Below are positions 24,964 through 33,533 of a stretch of DNA of 36,467 nt, in pieces. How positions within the stretch are numbered: position 1 is the stretch's first letter; the number at the start of each line of letters is the position of its first letter. Source of the stretch: Myxococcales bacterium (GTDB taxonomy: Bacteria > Myxococcota_A > UBA9042); NCBI GenBank assembly GCA_023954815.1, contig JAGSHB010000049.1, forward strand, positions 1 to 36,467, read 5' to 3'. The position numbers and the translations under genes are program-made. The notes below the pieces were generated by a model. It made no database searches. It was not told the origin of the DNA and worked only from the letters and a program-made list of their open reading frames with translations.

Positions 24964-26769
24964 ATGCACGTGCAACGCCTGCTGACCATGACCGCGCTGA
25001 TTTTCGCGCTCGTGGCCCCCGGAGTGGCGACCGCTGCGACCACCGATACCATCGCTCTCGAGGGTCGTTTGACCACGTCGACGGGCAAGGCGGTCAGCGA
25101 TGGCGACTATGGACTGAGTTTTTCGCTGTATGATAGCGCCACCAGTCAGACACCCTTCTGGCAGGAAAAGGGCGTGTTGCTCGGCGTAAAGGGTGGTTGG
25201 TTCAAACACACACTCGGCAGCAAATCGCCGATTTCCGCGGCGACGTTGGCGAGCAAGGCCAAGGTCTGGATCGCGTTGCAGATCGGAGCGGAACCCGAGT
25301 TGACGCGCCAGCGGTTCCACAGCGTAACCAGTGCGCTGGTGGCCGGCTCTGCCGCCAGTATCCAATGTACCGGCTGCATTCCAGTGAGCGCGATGAAGTT
25401 TAGCGACAACATCGACCTGGGCAATCAGAGCCTCAAGGCCGGCGGCATCACAGCAACCACGGTCTCGGCCGCCACCGTTCAAGCGCAGACCTTTGTCGGC
25501 GACGGCTCCAAGCTCTCGGGGCTCAAGCTACCGGCCGGCAGCTGTGCCAGTGGCAAGGTGCTCGTTGGCATCAACGCAGACGGCACGCTGAAGTGCGCGA
25601 CAACAGCGGCGAGCCTGCCCAAAGATGGCCTCGACGAGATCAGCAACGGCGTGCTCAAGCACCAATTCGTGGAGACGTTCACCCTGCCCGACACGGACAA
25701 GGGCAAGGGGATTCCTGACGCGACCGGCGTCGACCTGGTGAGCACAATCAAGGTTCCGAACATTGGTTCGACAGAGCAATTCTTCAAGATCACGGTCGAT
25801 TTGGTGAACTCGGATCTGTCGCAGCTGTCGATGGTCTTGTTGACGCCAAGCGACAAGAAGACCGGCATCACGCTCTGTGATCCGTGCGGCAAGAAATACG
25901 AGAAAGTGCTCAAGACCACGTTTCCAACGCCGCAGGCCGTAAAATCAGGCGATTTGAAGGCTTGGATCGGTAAAAACCCGGCCGGGACCTGGAACCTGAA
26001 GATTACCGACACCCAGTTCTGTGTACCCCAGCTCGACAAGGTCAACTGCAACATCAACAACTCGACCGATGGCAAACTCAATCACTGGAGCATCAGTACC
26101 CAGGTGCTGTCTAACAGCAAAGTGCAGGTCGTTGGCGATCTCGTGGTGAGCGGAAAACTCTTGCAGCCAAACGCCCCGCCGCCGAAGCCACCGACGGCAT
26201 TTCCGGCGGGTAGCACTCCGATACTATATGGTTTTCAGACGGACAGACTGTATCGACAGTATCAGTACGGCAGCAGCAGGTTCACGTACGCAAGTCAGGT
26301 GCCACAGGACAACGACGGACTTCACCGGGCGGTTCGTCAGGTGCGATACGCCGACGTCGGTGGCAACATCATCATTCAGCGGGGCGGGCAGAACTACCAA
26401 TCGTACGACGACACCCAGCAGGTCATGGTGGTCTTCATCAAGAACACGACGGGTTCAACCATCAAAAAGACCATGTACTTCTACTATTCGAGCCGTTCTT
26501 CGGGCAGCAACTATGCCAGCTTGGCCCTCAACGGAAGCAACGTATGGAACTACACCAGCCACAACAGCGGCACGGCGTCGGCGAGCGTGTCATTTCCGCC
26601 TAACAAGACGTCGGTTCTCGTGTTGAAGACAGGCGGCCGGTACTACACGAGCTACGGTAATTCGTACTGCTTTCGTAACGTCATCGGCTTCTACAACAAC
26701 AGCCTAAAGCTCCCGACCGGCCTTAGCTTCGACTACGCGCGCTACGCGGCCTGGCAGCTCGGCAAATAG
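24964..26769 (+). CDS. Secreted protein with P-domain-like module (paralogue 2)
   Basis: The 601-residue protein has the same architecture as the gene before it: signal peptide (MHVQRLLTMTALIFALVAPGVATA), N-terminal beta domain (IALEGRLTTSTGKAVSDGDYGLSFSLYDS), CTGCI, AQTFVGDGSKLSG, a P-domain-like region, then a divergent C-terminal domain ending SFDYARYAAWQ. The middle third (for example PKDGLDEISNGVLKHQFVETF and GITLCDPCGKKYEKVLKTTFP) is nearly identical to paralogue 1, while the ends differ more. The ATG at 24964 follows AGGA by about 7 bases. The pair probably arose by tandem duplication and may form a heteromeric surface structure; that part is inference. Confidence 0.85.
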   Translation: MHVQRLLTMTALIFALVAPGVATAATTDTIALEGRLTTSTGKAVSDGDYGLSFSLYDSATSQTPFWQEKGVLLGVKGGWFKHTLGSKSPISAATLASKAKVWIALQIGAEPELTRQRFHSVTSALVAGSAASIQCTGCIPVSAMKFSDNIDLGNQSLKAGGITATTVSAATVQAQTFVGDGSKLSGLKLPAGSCASGKVLVGINADGTLKCATTAASLPKDGLDEISNGVLKHQFVETFTLPDTDKGKGIPDATGVDLVSTIKVPNIGSTEQFFKITVDLVNSDLSQLSMVLLTPSDKKTGITLCDPCGKKYEKVLKTTFPTPQAVKSGDLKAWIGKNPAGTWNLKITDTQFCVPQLDKVNCNINNSTDGKLNHWSISTQVLSNSKVQVVGDLVVSGKLLQPNAPPPKPPTAFPAGSTPILYGFQTDRLYRQYQYGSSRFTYASQVPQDNDGLHRAVRQVRYADVGGNIIIQRGGQNYQSYDDTQQVMVVFIKNTTGSTIKKTMYFYYSSRSSGSNYASLALNGSNVWNYTSHNSGTASASVSFPPNKTSVLVLKTGGRYYTSYGNSYCFRNVIGFYNNSLKLPTGLSFDYARYAAWQLGK

Positions 26770-26773
26770 CTAA

Positions 26774-28084
26774 GTGCAAGCGCCAAATGTCACACGGATT
26801 TGGCTGGCCCTAGCTGCTACGTCGCTCGTGTGGTCCTGTGCTGGCCAGGTCAATGAGCCGTTCGAGGCAGTGACGGTTGGGCTCCCTGGAACCCCATGCG
26901 ATACCGCGGCTCAGTCTGTGGGCTGCCTCCTCCGCCCCAACGGGACGTGGAATCGCATGCGCTGCGACGGCGGCGTGTGGTCCAGCGATGGCCAGTGCCC
27001 TGCCGGTGTGAAGTGCAACGTGGTTGCCGCGACAGCGACCGTCTGCGGCGACATCCCCTCATCCGATGCCACGCCGACCCAAGATGGCGCGGCCGCATCT
27101 AGCGATTCGGGGGGCGATTTGAACGACGGTGGCGCTGGTGCGGCAGACGCTGGGTTGTCGGATACAGGAATGCTGGACGCAGCCTTTGCGGATGCCGGCA
27201 CGATGGACACCGGCGGGACAGTCGAAGACACCGGCACGGCCGCCCTAGACAGCGGAGCCTCCGACGTTTCGGGCCCAATCTGCGGTAACAAGCAGTGCGA
27301 GCCCGGTGAAAACGCCATCAGCTGCGCCGTCGATTGCGACACCCCCGCGGAAGTGTGCGGCGATGGAGTGTGCGCGGCGTTGGAGGTCATCCCCACGTGC
27401 GCCATCGACTGCGATCCCATGGCCAAGCAAATCTGGAGCTGTGCAGCGAGTTCTTGCCCCGGGCAGCGAACTGCATGTGCGGTGAAGTCCAGCTGCAAGG
27501 CCGCCTGGCAGACGACGATGCTCTGCCTGAAGGTCTGCGGCTACAAGGCCAGCTGCGTGGCGGTGTGTCAAAAGGAGATGAATCCGTCTCCAGAGGCGAA
27601 AACGCTTGGAGCATGCGCCCTACCCGGCTGCCTTTCGACAGGCGGCACCTGTGGCGACGGGACTTGCGGCGCAACAGAGTCGGCGCAGAGTTGCCCTGCC
27701 GACTGCGCCGGGGGAGGCGCTTCATGCGGCGACGGTGTCTGCCAAGCAACCGAGAGCGCACAATCGTGCCCGGCCGATTGCGCCAAGACAGCCGTCTGCG
27801 GTGACGAGACGTGCAGTGGCAGCGAATCTGCCCAGGCTTGCCCGCTGGATTGCGAGGCCGATGCTGGCAAGGCGTGGTCGTGCATGCAGAGTCACTGTGC
27901 CAGTGAGAAAGCGGCCTGCCAGGCGGATACGGGATGTCTCAAGGCGCTGAACGACGCAGCCATCTGCCTGAAGAAGTGCGGATCTGGCTCAAGTTGCGCG
28001 CAACAGTGCCAGGGCCCGGTCGTTGGTAACAGCAAGGCGTTGAGCCTCGGACTCTGCGCGCTGCAGAAATGCCAATCGCCCTGA
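26774..28084 (+). CDS. Cys-rich lipoprotein with CGDGxCxxxE...CPxDC repeats
   Basis: The 436-residue protein begins at a GTG 4 bases after the previous stop, so it is probably in the same operon. A signal peptide ends in lipobox VWSC (C22). Then come a Cys-containing region (about 35-95), a Gly/Asp/Ala/Thr stalk (about 95-165) and Cys-rich modules. Five modules have the form CGDGxCxxxExxxxCPxDC (for example CGDGTCGATESAQSCPADC). They are interleaved with two four-helix-like 'WSCxxSxCxxxxxAC...CLKxCG' segments. The ribosome site is weak, consistent with translational coupling. This belongs to the same surface-protein style as its neighbours. Function is unknown. Confidence 0.83.
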   Translation: MQAPNVTRIWLALAATSLVWSCAGQVNEPFEAVTVGLPGTPCDTAAQSVGCLLRPNGTWNRMRCDGGVWSSDGQCPAGVKCNVVAATATVCGDIPSSDATPTQDGAAASSDSGGDLNDGGAGAADAGLSDTGMLDAAFADAGTMDTGGTVEDTGTAALDSGASDVSGPICGNKQCEPGENAISCAVDCDTPAEVCGDGVCAALEVIPTCAIDCDPMAKQIWSCAASSCPGQRTACAVKSSCKAAWQTTMLCLKVCGYKASCVAVCQKEMNPSPEAKTLGACALPGCLSTGGTCGDGTCGATESAQSCPADCAGGGASCGDGVCQATESAQSCPADCAKTAVCGDETCSGSESAQACPLDCEADAGKAWSCMQSHCASEKAACQADTGCLKALNDAAICLKKCGSGSSCAQQCQGPVVGNSKALSLGLCALQKCQSP

Positions 28085-28233
28085 ATCGCGCAACGTCTCC
28101 GCCCGTTTGATCCGAGAGCCGGTGCGCTATCACCAACTTAGGCGACATCGTCGTTCTGGATTGTCGACCCAGGGACGCGTACAGTCCGGCGAGCTCAACA
28201 CTATGTGCCGCGGTTGGCACCGGAGAACGTCCA

Positions 28234-29091
28234 ATGCTTCGTCAACACTTTATTCGTGTGGCTTTCACAGCCCTCAGCCTCTCGCTCATTCTTCCTGGCT
28301 GCCTGCCATTTGGGGAGACCACGTCGTCCACGCCGAAGTCGGAGGGCGGGTCTCTGAGCATCGATGATATCTACGCCGCGACCATGGCCTTGATCGCCAC
28401 GACCCAGCTCAGTCACGTCTTTGTGACGGGGCCGGATGCCGCCTTTGACGCGGATGCAAAGACCGTGGCAACCGACATCGAGGCTGCGTTGAAAGCCGGT
28501 GCATCTTGTATCGCTGTGTCGCGCAAGGATGCCGAGCTGACGCTGGACTTTGGCGCCGGCTGCGCGCCGCCCAAGAGCCCGATCAAGATCGCGGGCAAAG
28601 TCGTCGCAAGCCTCAGCATCGATAAGGGGAAGGCTATGACGGTGACGATGGCGCTAACCGACTTCGGCGCGGCCGGGAAGACGGCGAGCGGCGCCGGCAC
28701 ATTGACGGTGAGCAAAGCTGCGGCCGGTCTCGATGTGAAGGTCACCATGAAGATGACCGCTGGCGACGCTGTGCTAGACGGCGGCGTCACCATCGCCCTG
28801 GCGACAAGTGCCGACAAAAAGACTTTTAAATCCGCGTCATTTTCAACCGTAAACCCCACCAAAGTGACGGTCGGCGATGCGGTGATCTCCGTCAAAGCGA
28901 ATACGGTGACCCTCAAGTCGGAGGGGTGCTATCCCACGACGGGGACCATCGACTTCGACGCAGCCGGGGTCAAAGCCAAGCTGGCGTTCACGGCAGACAC
29001 CTCTAGCACTGGTATCGCCAAGTTCACCGCGCCGCTATCGACCAAAGTGGACGACAAGCAACTGTCGAGCATCGGTTGGAAGTGCGACTGA
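28234..29091 (+). CDS. Lipoprotein of unknown function
   Basis: The 285-residue protein has a signal peptide with lipobox LPGC (C23). The mature part is largely beta-strand-like, with alternating hydrophobic and Thr/Ser/Lys residues (VTMALTDFGAAGKTASGAGTLTVSKAAAGLDVKVTMKMTAG), and only a few cysteines (ASCIAV, GAGCAPP, EGCYP, GWKCD) that could pair. The ATG at 28234 follows GGAGAACGTCC. I do not recognise a family. The 148-bp spacer before it shows no clear promoter. An imperfect dyad at 29103-29151 after the stop (CCAA..CGCG.CCC with GGG.CGCG..TTGG) may terminate the transcript. Confidence 0.75.
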   Translation: MLRQHFIRVAFTALSLSLILPGCLPFGETTSSTPKSEGGSLSIDDIYAATMALIATTQLSHVFVTGPDAAFDADAKTVATDIEAALKAGASCIAVSRKDAELTLDFGAGCAPPKSPIKIAGKVVASLSIDKGKAMTVTMALTDFGAAGKTASGAGTLTVSKAAAGLDVKVTMKMTAGDAVLDGGVTIALATSADKKTFKSASFSTVNPTKVTVGDAVISVKANTVTLKSEGCYPTTGTIDFDAAGVKAKLAFTADTSSTGIAKFTAPLSTKVDDKQLSSIGWKCD

Positions 29092-29102
29092 TAGCGTCAA
29101 AG

Positions 29103-29151
29103 CCAATGCGCGGCCCGGGCTGATCACCGGTCATGCTGGGTCGCGTGTTGG
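29103..29151 (+). terminator. Imperfect long dyad after the 28234 lipoprotein
   Basis: CCAA-CGCG-CCC on the left can pair with GGG-CGCG-TTGG on the right across a 21-nt loop, with small internal mismatches. It lies 11 bases past the stop and could terminate transcription. There is no T tract. The remaining spacer to 29240 shows nothing else. Confidence 0.35.
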
Positions 29152-29240
29152 TAGCCGATTTTGGGCGCGCACGTGCCAAACTTCGCTTAGAAAGTGCAGA
29201 GGTCGCTTGCAGATTGCGATGGAGTGCTAGCTGTTGTGCG

Positions 29241-30326
29241 CTACCACAGCCCCACAGTCACCGACCCAGCCGTGAAGGTCGCGCGCCCCTCCGAGTCGTC
29301 GAATGCGGGCCGCCCTGGGCGAATTTTGCCGGTTCCCAAAATGATCAGCGTGCCCCGAAAGCGCGTACGACCGACGCCGGCCACCGTGACGTAACCCTCG
29401 TAGCGAATGTGAATCTCCGCCGGAGCTTCCGCCGTGGAGTCGACGATGAAGTGTTCTGACAAGGTCAGGCCGTAGGTCGATCCCGACTGCCGCCCAGTGA
29501 ACCCATGACGGCTATCAGGATCCTCGTACAGACTGTAGCGAATCACCTCTCGACCGTTGTGAAATAGGAGCGCGCGGTACTCGACCTCGTGGGTGCCATG
29601 GGCACGACCAGGCACGCGATGACCGACGCGAAGGCGTAGCACCGTGCTACTCATCTGGCGAACGCCGTCTTGCATCGCAGCCGAGGCGACTTGGTCGCCC
29701 AGCGATGCACCCTCTAGCCGTGAATGACCGGACTGTTCGGCTGAGTGGCGCACCGGGGGCTTGGGCACCCTGCGCACGATTCGATCTTTGAAGTTGAGTT
29801 CGGGGCGTGTGGCGTCGTCGAGCGGCTGGGCCCGTGGCGTGGCAACGCTTGCTGCCGATGGTGGACGCTGCGCTGAGTCGGGGACAGTCACAACGAGGCG
29901 CTGGGGTGGATGCGGACGTTCTGCTGGCGTGTCGTCCCAAGGAGCCGTCGGCGGTGGTGGGGCTTGCGAAATGCGCGGAGCAATGACGGCGACCTGCGGC
30001 TCAATCTGTGGTCGCAATACCGCCCCGTGGCCGCCGCCGGGGATTGAAGCTGGGGGCCTACGATGAGGGTCTCCTCGTAGATTGGAAGCCACAGCGCTGG
30101 GCGTGTCGGGGAGGTCAAGTTCCGCAATCGTCGGGGAGTCGGTCAGTGGCGCGGCAGCCCTCAATGGCGAATCCACCGCCGCGCGTGCCGCGGGGCGCGA
30201 AATAGGCGGCAGCGCAGATGACTGCACATCATTGAACCGCAGATAGCCTTCGCGCAGCGTCGGTTCCTCGGAAACCACACCGCTACCCTGGTCTTCGCCG
30301 TGATTTGAGGCGCCATCACCCGACAT
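29241..30326 (-). CDS. Hypothetical protein with disordered N-terminus and beta-rich C-terminal domain
   Basis: The 361-residue protein is predicted from sequence to be disordered for the first ~220 residues (rich in Pro, Ala, Arg, Ser; APPPPTAPWDD, RPHPPQRL). A compact beta-rich domain of about 125 residues follows (STVLRLRVGHRVPGRAHGTHEVEYRALLFHNGREVIRYSLYEDPDSRHG...TFTAGSVTVGLW). No signal peptide or membrane span is visible, so it looks cytoplasmic. The start at 30326 (MSGDGASNHG) is set by GGGAG spaced 6 bases; the frame remains open to 30374. It lies 65 bases downstream of the pirin gene on the same strand and may be co-transcribed. I do not recognise the C-terminal domain. Confidence 0.7.
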   Translation of the reverse strand: MSGDGASNHGEDQGSGVVSEEPTLREGYLRFNDVQSSALPPISRPAARAAVDSPLRAAAPLTDSPTIAELDLPDTPSAVASNLRGDPHRRPPASIPGGGHGAVLRPQIEPQVAVIAPRISQAPPPPTAPWDDTPAERPHPPQRLVVTVPDSAQRPPSAASVATPRAQPLDDATRPELNFKDRIVRRVPKPPVRHSAEQSGHSRLEGASLGDQVASAAMQDGVRQMSSTVLRLRVGHRVPGRAHGTHEVEYRALLFHNGREVIRYSLYEDPDSRHGFTGRQSGSTYGLTLSEHFIVDSTAEAPAEIHIRYEGYVTVAGVGRTRFRGTLIILGTGKIRPGRPAFDDSEGRATFTAGSVTVGLW

Positions 30327-30391
30327 TCGAAACTCCCAATATGGAATCACGATACCGCCGGACGGCGGAGGCAATCAAGCACGGCGACTAC

Positions 30392-31435
30392 CTAGCCATT
30401 CGCTTTTTCCTCGCGACCGTCGGCGTGCCTAGCGAATCGACCGGCATTCCGTTTGTGAACCGGGTCCGATTTCGGCCAGGGCCAACGCCCGAATTGCGTG
30501 CGGCGGTAGTCGGCGTAGGCCTGCTGAATCTCCGCTCGTGTGTTCATCACGAAGGGTCCATGGCGCGCGATAGGCTCACCGATGGGCCGCCCCTGCAGCA
30601 CCAACACATCCGCGCCGGTCGCACCTGCCTCCAGTTCAACGGCGAGGTGGGAATGCACCTTGATGGCCATCTTCGACGGCACGCTGCGACGAGCAACATG
30701 GAGCGCATTGTCAGTGAAATGATACAGGACGCGATTGAGACCCGGCACATCCGCGGGCAACGCCCATTTGGCGCCAGGCGCCAGCCGAATCGAGTAAATC
30801 GCGACGTGTGAGCTTGCCTGAGAGGCCCAGGAGTGGGGGGGCGGCGTCGGCGCTTTCGCCCCGGCGAGCTCCCCAGCGATGACCTGCACTTGGACTGCCC
30901 TGCCCTGCTCGTCGTGAAAGACGCGCGTTGGAATTTGGTCCCGCCAAAACATCTTGAAGTGGGGCGCGACCATCTTGCTCTTGGCTGGCAGGTTGATCCA
31001 AATCTGAAAGAGTTCGAGATCGTTACTGCCTTTGGGGTCGAGCAACGGAAACATTTCGGCGTGAACAATCCCGCGGCCGGCGGTCATCCATTGCACGTCC
31101 CCCGCACCAATGCGCGCCGTGGCGCCAAGCGAGTCGGAGTGATCGATGTACCCCCGGCGCATGATGCTGATGGTCTCGAAGCCGCGGTGTGGATGCTGCG
31201 GGAATCCCGGAACAACGCGGCCATGATACATGCTCCAGCCATTCAACCCAGCGAAGTCCATCCCGAGGCGGCGACCGGTGAGCGCGGGTTGCGGTCCCAT
31301 GACCTCGTTGCCGGCAGGATAATGATCCAGGTGATGCACGGAAAAGAGGAAAGGATCCTCTGTCCGCCACGGAAACCCAAGCGGGTTGATGGCAATGACA
31401 GGGTCTTGCGAATTTGGGGTTCCGTCTTTGGTCAT
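30392..31435 (-). CDS. Pirin-family cupin protein
   Basis: The 347-residue protein is a bicupin of the pirin family. The metal ligands in the first cupin are visible: HPHRGFET (H81, H83) and GRGIVHAE (H125, E127). Further matches are FQIWINLPAKSKMVAPHF and AVQVQVIAGE. It is somewhat longer than typical (~290) through N- and C-terminal extensions. Bacterial pirins include quercetinase-like dioxygenases and regulators of central metabolism; none can be chosen here. The ATG at 31435 follows GGAG by about 8 bases. It diverges from the calpain gene across a 309-bp spacer (31436-31744) in which I see no clear promoter, gene or strong hairpin. Confidence 0.92.
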   Translation of the reverse strand: MTKDGTPNSQDPVIAINPLGFPWRTEDPFLFSVHHLDHYPAGNEVMGPQPALTGRRLGMDFAGLNGWSMYHGRVVPGFPQHPHRGFETISIMRRGYIDHSDSLGATARIGAGDVQWMTAGRGIVHAEMFPLLDPKGSNDLELFQIWINLPAKSKMVAPHFKMFWRDQIPTRVFHDEQGRAVQVQVIAGELAGAKAPTPPPHSWASQASSHVAIYSIRLAPGAKWALPADVPGLNRVLYHFTDNALHVARRSVPSKMAIKVHSHLAVELEAGATGADVLVLQGRPIGEPIARHGPFVMNTRAEIQQAYADYRRTQFGRWPWPKSDPVHKRNAGRFARHADGREEKANG

Positions 31436-31744
31436 AAGCTCAACTCCAAATTTCTATTTGCCTGGCGCATGGTTCGAACAAACTGCTGTGCGACGACAAA
31501 GCAAACGGCGCTCTGCACTAGAGCGGCTGAATTGTAACGCAAACTCAAGAACTGTCACTGCAACAGTGTGTTCCGGGCGGCCCCGGCAAAGTTGAACCCA
31601 GCGCCCGGTTCGCAGCGCAAGTTGCGCAAACTGCCCATCCGCACGGGGTGACGGGGCACCAGGCAACTGCAATTTGGAAAGCCAATCATGGCCTCACGAA
31701 GCCATAGCGATTAGGGTCCAACGACGTCGACTGAGAGGTACGCC

Positions 31745-33061
31745 ATGCAGCAATTCCAACCTGACAAGAAGCGCTCCAAGGCACCGCCGGCGCCGACCCC
31801 AGCCGCTCCTACCACCGCGGCCGGTAGCTCTGCCGGTGGGTACGATGCCCAGCGCGCGGCGCAGAGTCCGGATCAGGCTGATGGCAGCTACGACTCGCAG
31901 CGTGACGCGCTTCGTCCTGGCGTAACCAGCGTCGGCGGCGTGACACTCGACGTCGCGCCGGATGGCCCGACCCACGAACCAAGCAGAAAGAAGAAAAAGA
32001 AGAAGCGCAATCGGCGGCGGCGGAAGCGGCGGGCGGCAGCCAAGAAGCGGGCCGCCGCCAAGCGGCGGGCAGAAGCCAAGAAAAGGCGCGAGCAGCAGCT
32101 CCGCAACAACCCGCAGCCGACGCCACAGCCAGCACCGCAGCCTGCCCCGACGATTGAGCCGACACCGGAGCCGGAGCCCGAGCCCGAGCCCGTCGTCAAG
32201 CCAGACCCGAAACCGGAGCCGAAACCCGAGCCCGAACCAGAGCCCGTCGTGCCGCTGGACCCGATGATGGATCCAGACGTCAACCCGGATCCGACGAATG
32301 AGTACGCCCCTGAGGCGACCTACGCCGAGTTTAGCGGAACCATCGCTGTGAAGGGGGAAGGAGACGCGCACGCGATCGACGCCAACGACGTCAAGCAAGG
32401 CTCGATCGGCAACTGCTACTTCGTGGCGCAGCTCGCCGCCATGGCGATGCACAAGCCTGATGAAATCGCAGACCTTATCAACGACAATGGCAACGGCACG
32501 TACACGGTCTCGCTGTGGTTGAAGGACAAGAAGCAGCCGTGGCGCCGGACCAAGACGGACATCGTGGTCAGTTCACAATTCCCCACCAAAGGCGGCGGCA
32601 AAGCAGCCTACGCAAAGCCAGGCGACAAGGGCTCTGACGGCCCCGAGCTGTGGGTGATGCTCATCGAGAAGGCCTTCGCCAAATACACGGGCAACTACGA
32701 GGAGACCCGCGGCAAGAAGACCAAAGATGGCGATGTGTTCGCGATGATGACGGGCAAGACGTCAGGCTACAAAAAGCTGGCGACCCTGTCGGACGACGCA
32801 TTGTTGCGGATGCTCACCGCCGCTGTGACCGAGGGCAATCCCATCAGCTTCGGCGCGCACTCCACCCGGTCACTCGATGAGGAAGGCCAGAAGGCGGCGA
32901 AGGAAGCCGGTGTGGTGCTCAATCACGCCTACGCAATGCAAGGCGTCGACGCGAAAAAGCGCACCATCAGCCTGTACAACCCTTGGGGCGTACGCCACCT
33001 GACGGACATGGACGTGGGTCTCATCAAGCGCTTCTACAGCAACGTCAAGATCGGCGCGTAA
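31745..33061 (+). CDS. Bacterial calpain-type cysteine protease, candidate secreted toxin
   Basis: The 438-residue protein ends in a calpain (C2-like) catalytic domain (about 190-438). Catalytic Cys is in DVKQGSIGNCYF (C224), His in LNHAYAM (H394) and Asn in YNPWG (N412); LWVMLIEKAFAKYTGNYEE (302-320) is also diagnostic. All three catalytic residues are present. No signal peptide is visible. The N-terminus is unusual: two related motifs GGYDAQRAAQSP (31-42) and GSYDSQRDALRP (47-58), then a Lys/Arg-rich helix (81-118), then a Pro/Glu/Lys spacer (122-170). Such an N-terminus could be a loading or delivery signal for a contractile or other export machine; that is inference. The next gene starts 2 bases later, consistent with an immunity partner. 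Confidence 0.88.
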   Translation: MQQFQPDKKRSKAPPAPTPAAPTTAAGSSAGGYDAQRAAQSPDQADGSYDSQRDALRPGVTSVGGVTLDVAPDGPTHEPSRKKKKKKRNRRRRKRRAAAKKRAAAKRRAEAKKRREQQLRNNPQPTPQPAPQPAPTIEPTPEPEPEPEPVVKPDPKPEPKPEPEPEPVVPLDPMMDPDVNPDPTNEYAPEATYAEFSGTIAVKGEGDAHAIDANDVKQGSIGNCYFVAQLAAMAMHKPDEIADLINDNGNGTYTVSLWLKDKKQPWRRTKTDIVVSSQFPTKGGGKAAYAKPGDKGSDGPELWVMLIEKAFAKYTGNYEETRGKKTKDGDVFAMMTGKTSGYKKLATLSDDALLRMLTAAVTEGNPISFGAHSTRSLDEEGQKAAKEAGVVLNHAYAMQGVDAKKRTISLYNPWGVRHLTDMDVGLIKRFYSNVKIGA

Positions 33062-33063
33062 CC

Positions 33064-33363
33064 ATGCAAACAGAGCGCATTGAAGAGACGACCGTCGGCG
33101 ATATTGACGGTTGGATGATCACAGTCGCCAACGTCATGGCTGGTCAATGGAACGACGCAAACGGGCAGGTGCGAACCGGTCTCAGCGTCGAGGTTGGCTT
33201 GTACGATGAAGACCGTACGCCGGTCAGTGAGGTCACCGTTGGGGCTGGCGCAGCGCTCGAGATTGCTGGTCGCCCGTGGACAGTGGTTGCCGTAACCGAG
33301 GGAATTCCGTTGGCAGGCGAACGTATGAGCAACGGCCACGTCACGCTGCAGCGGGCCAAATAG
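33064..33363 (+). CDS. Small protein coupled to the calpain gene, candidate immunity or inhibitor
   Basis: The 99-residue protein starts at an ATG 2 bases after the calpain stop codon (TAA CC ATG), so translation is almost certainly coupled. It is acidic in its first third and predicted beta-rich (WMITVANVMAG, GLSVEVGLYDE, VSEVTVGAGAALEIAGRPWTVVAV, GHVTLQRAK). There is no signal peptide or membrane segment. The 'VTVGaGaxLeIaGRPWxVVaV' pattern loosely recalls small DUF6406-like proteins, but I would not assign it. The size, coupling and position after a protease suggest an immunity protein, inhibitor or chaperone. The spacer 33364-33533 shows nothing firm. Confidence 0.75.
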   Translation: MQTERIEETTVGDIDGWMITVANVMAGQWNDANGQVRTGLSVEVGLYDEDRTPVSEVTVGAGAALEIAGRPWTVVAVTEGIPLAGERMSNGHVTLQRAK

Positions 33364-33533
33364 GCCACGCGTTGAGCGTCTAATAGATTGATGCTGCCGA
33401 TGCCGTACTTCCGTCGCTTGCCGCCGTGCAGGCGAATTGAGTAGCCTCGGGTGGCTCGTCGCCCCGCCCTTGTTGTGATTTTGCGCAAAGTACGGAATCA
33501 GGCGCCCTACGAAACCGACTCAGAGGTCTCACC

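Larger units (their letters stand above)
23082..26769 (+). repeat. Tandem gene duplication of P-domain-like proteins
   Basis: The two adjacent genes at 23082-24902 and 24964-26769 encode proteins of 606 and 601 residues with the same domain order. The centre is strongly conserved (about 23580-24290 against 25460-26160), including stretches where almost every residue agrees. The signal peptides and C-terminal ~170 residues have diverged. Confidence 0.85.

Noticed and set aside
31694-32452. A 252-codon minus-strand frame over the calpain N-terminus
   Set aside because: It is the antisense shadow of the Lys/Arg and Pro/Glu tracts; the plus frame ends in a clear calpain domain.
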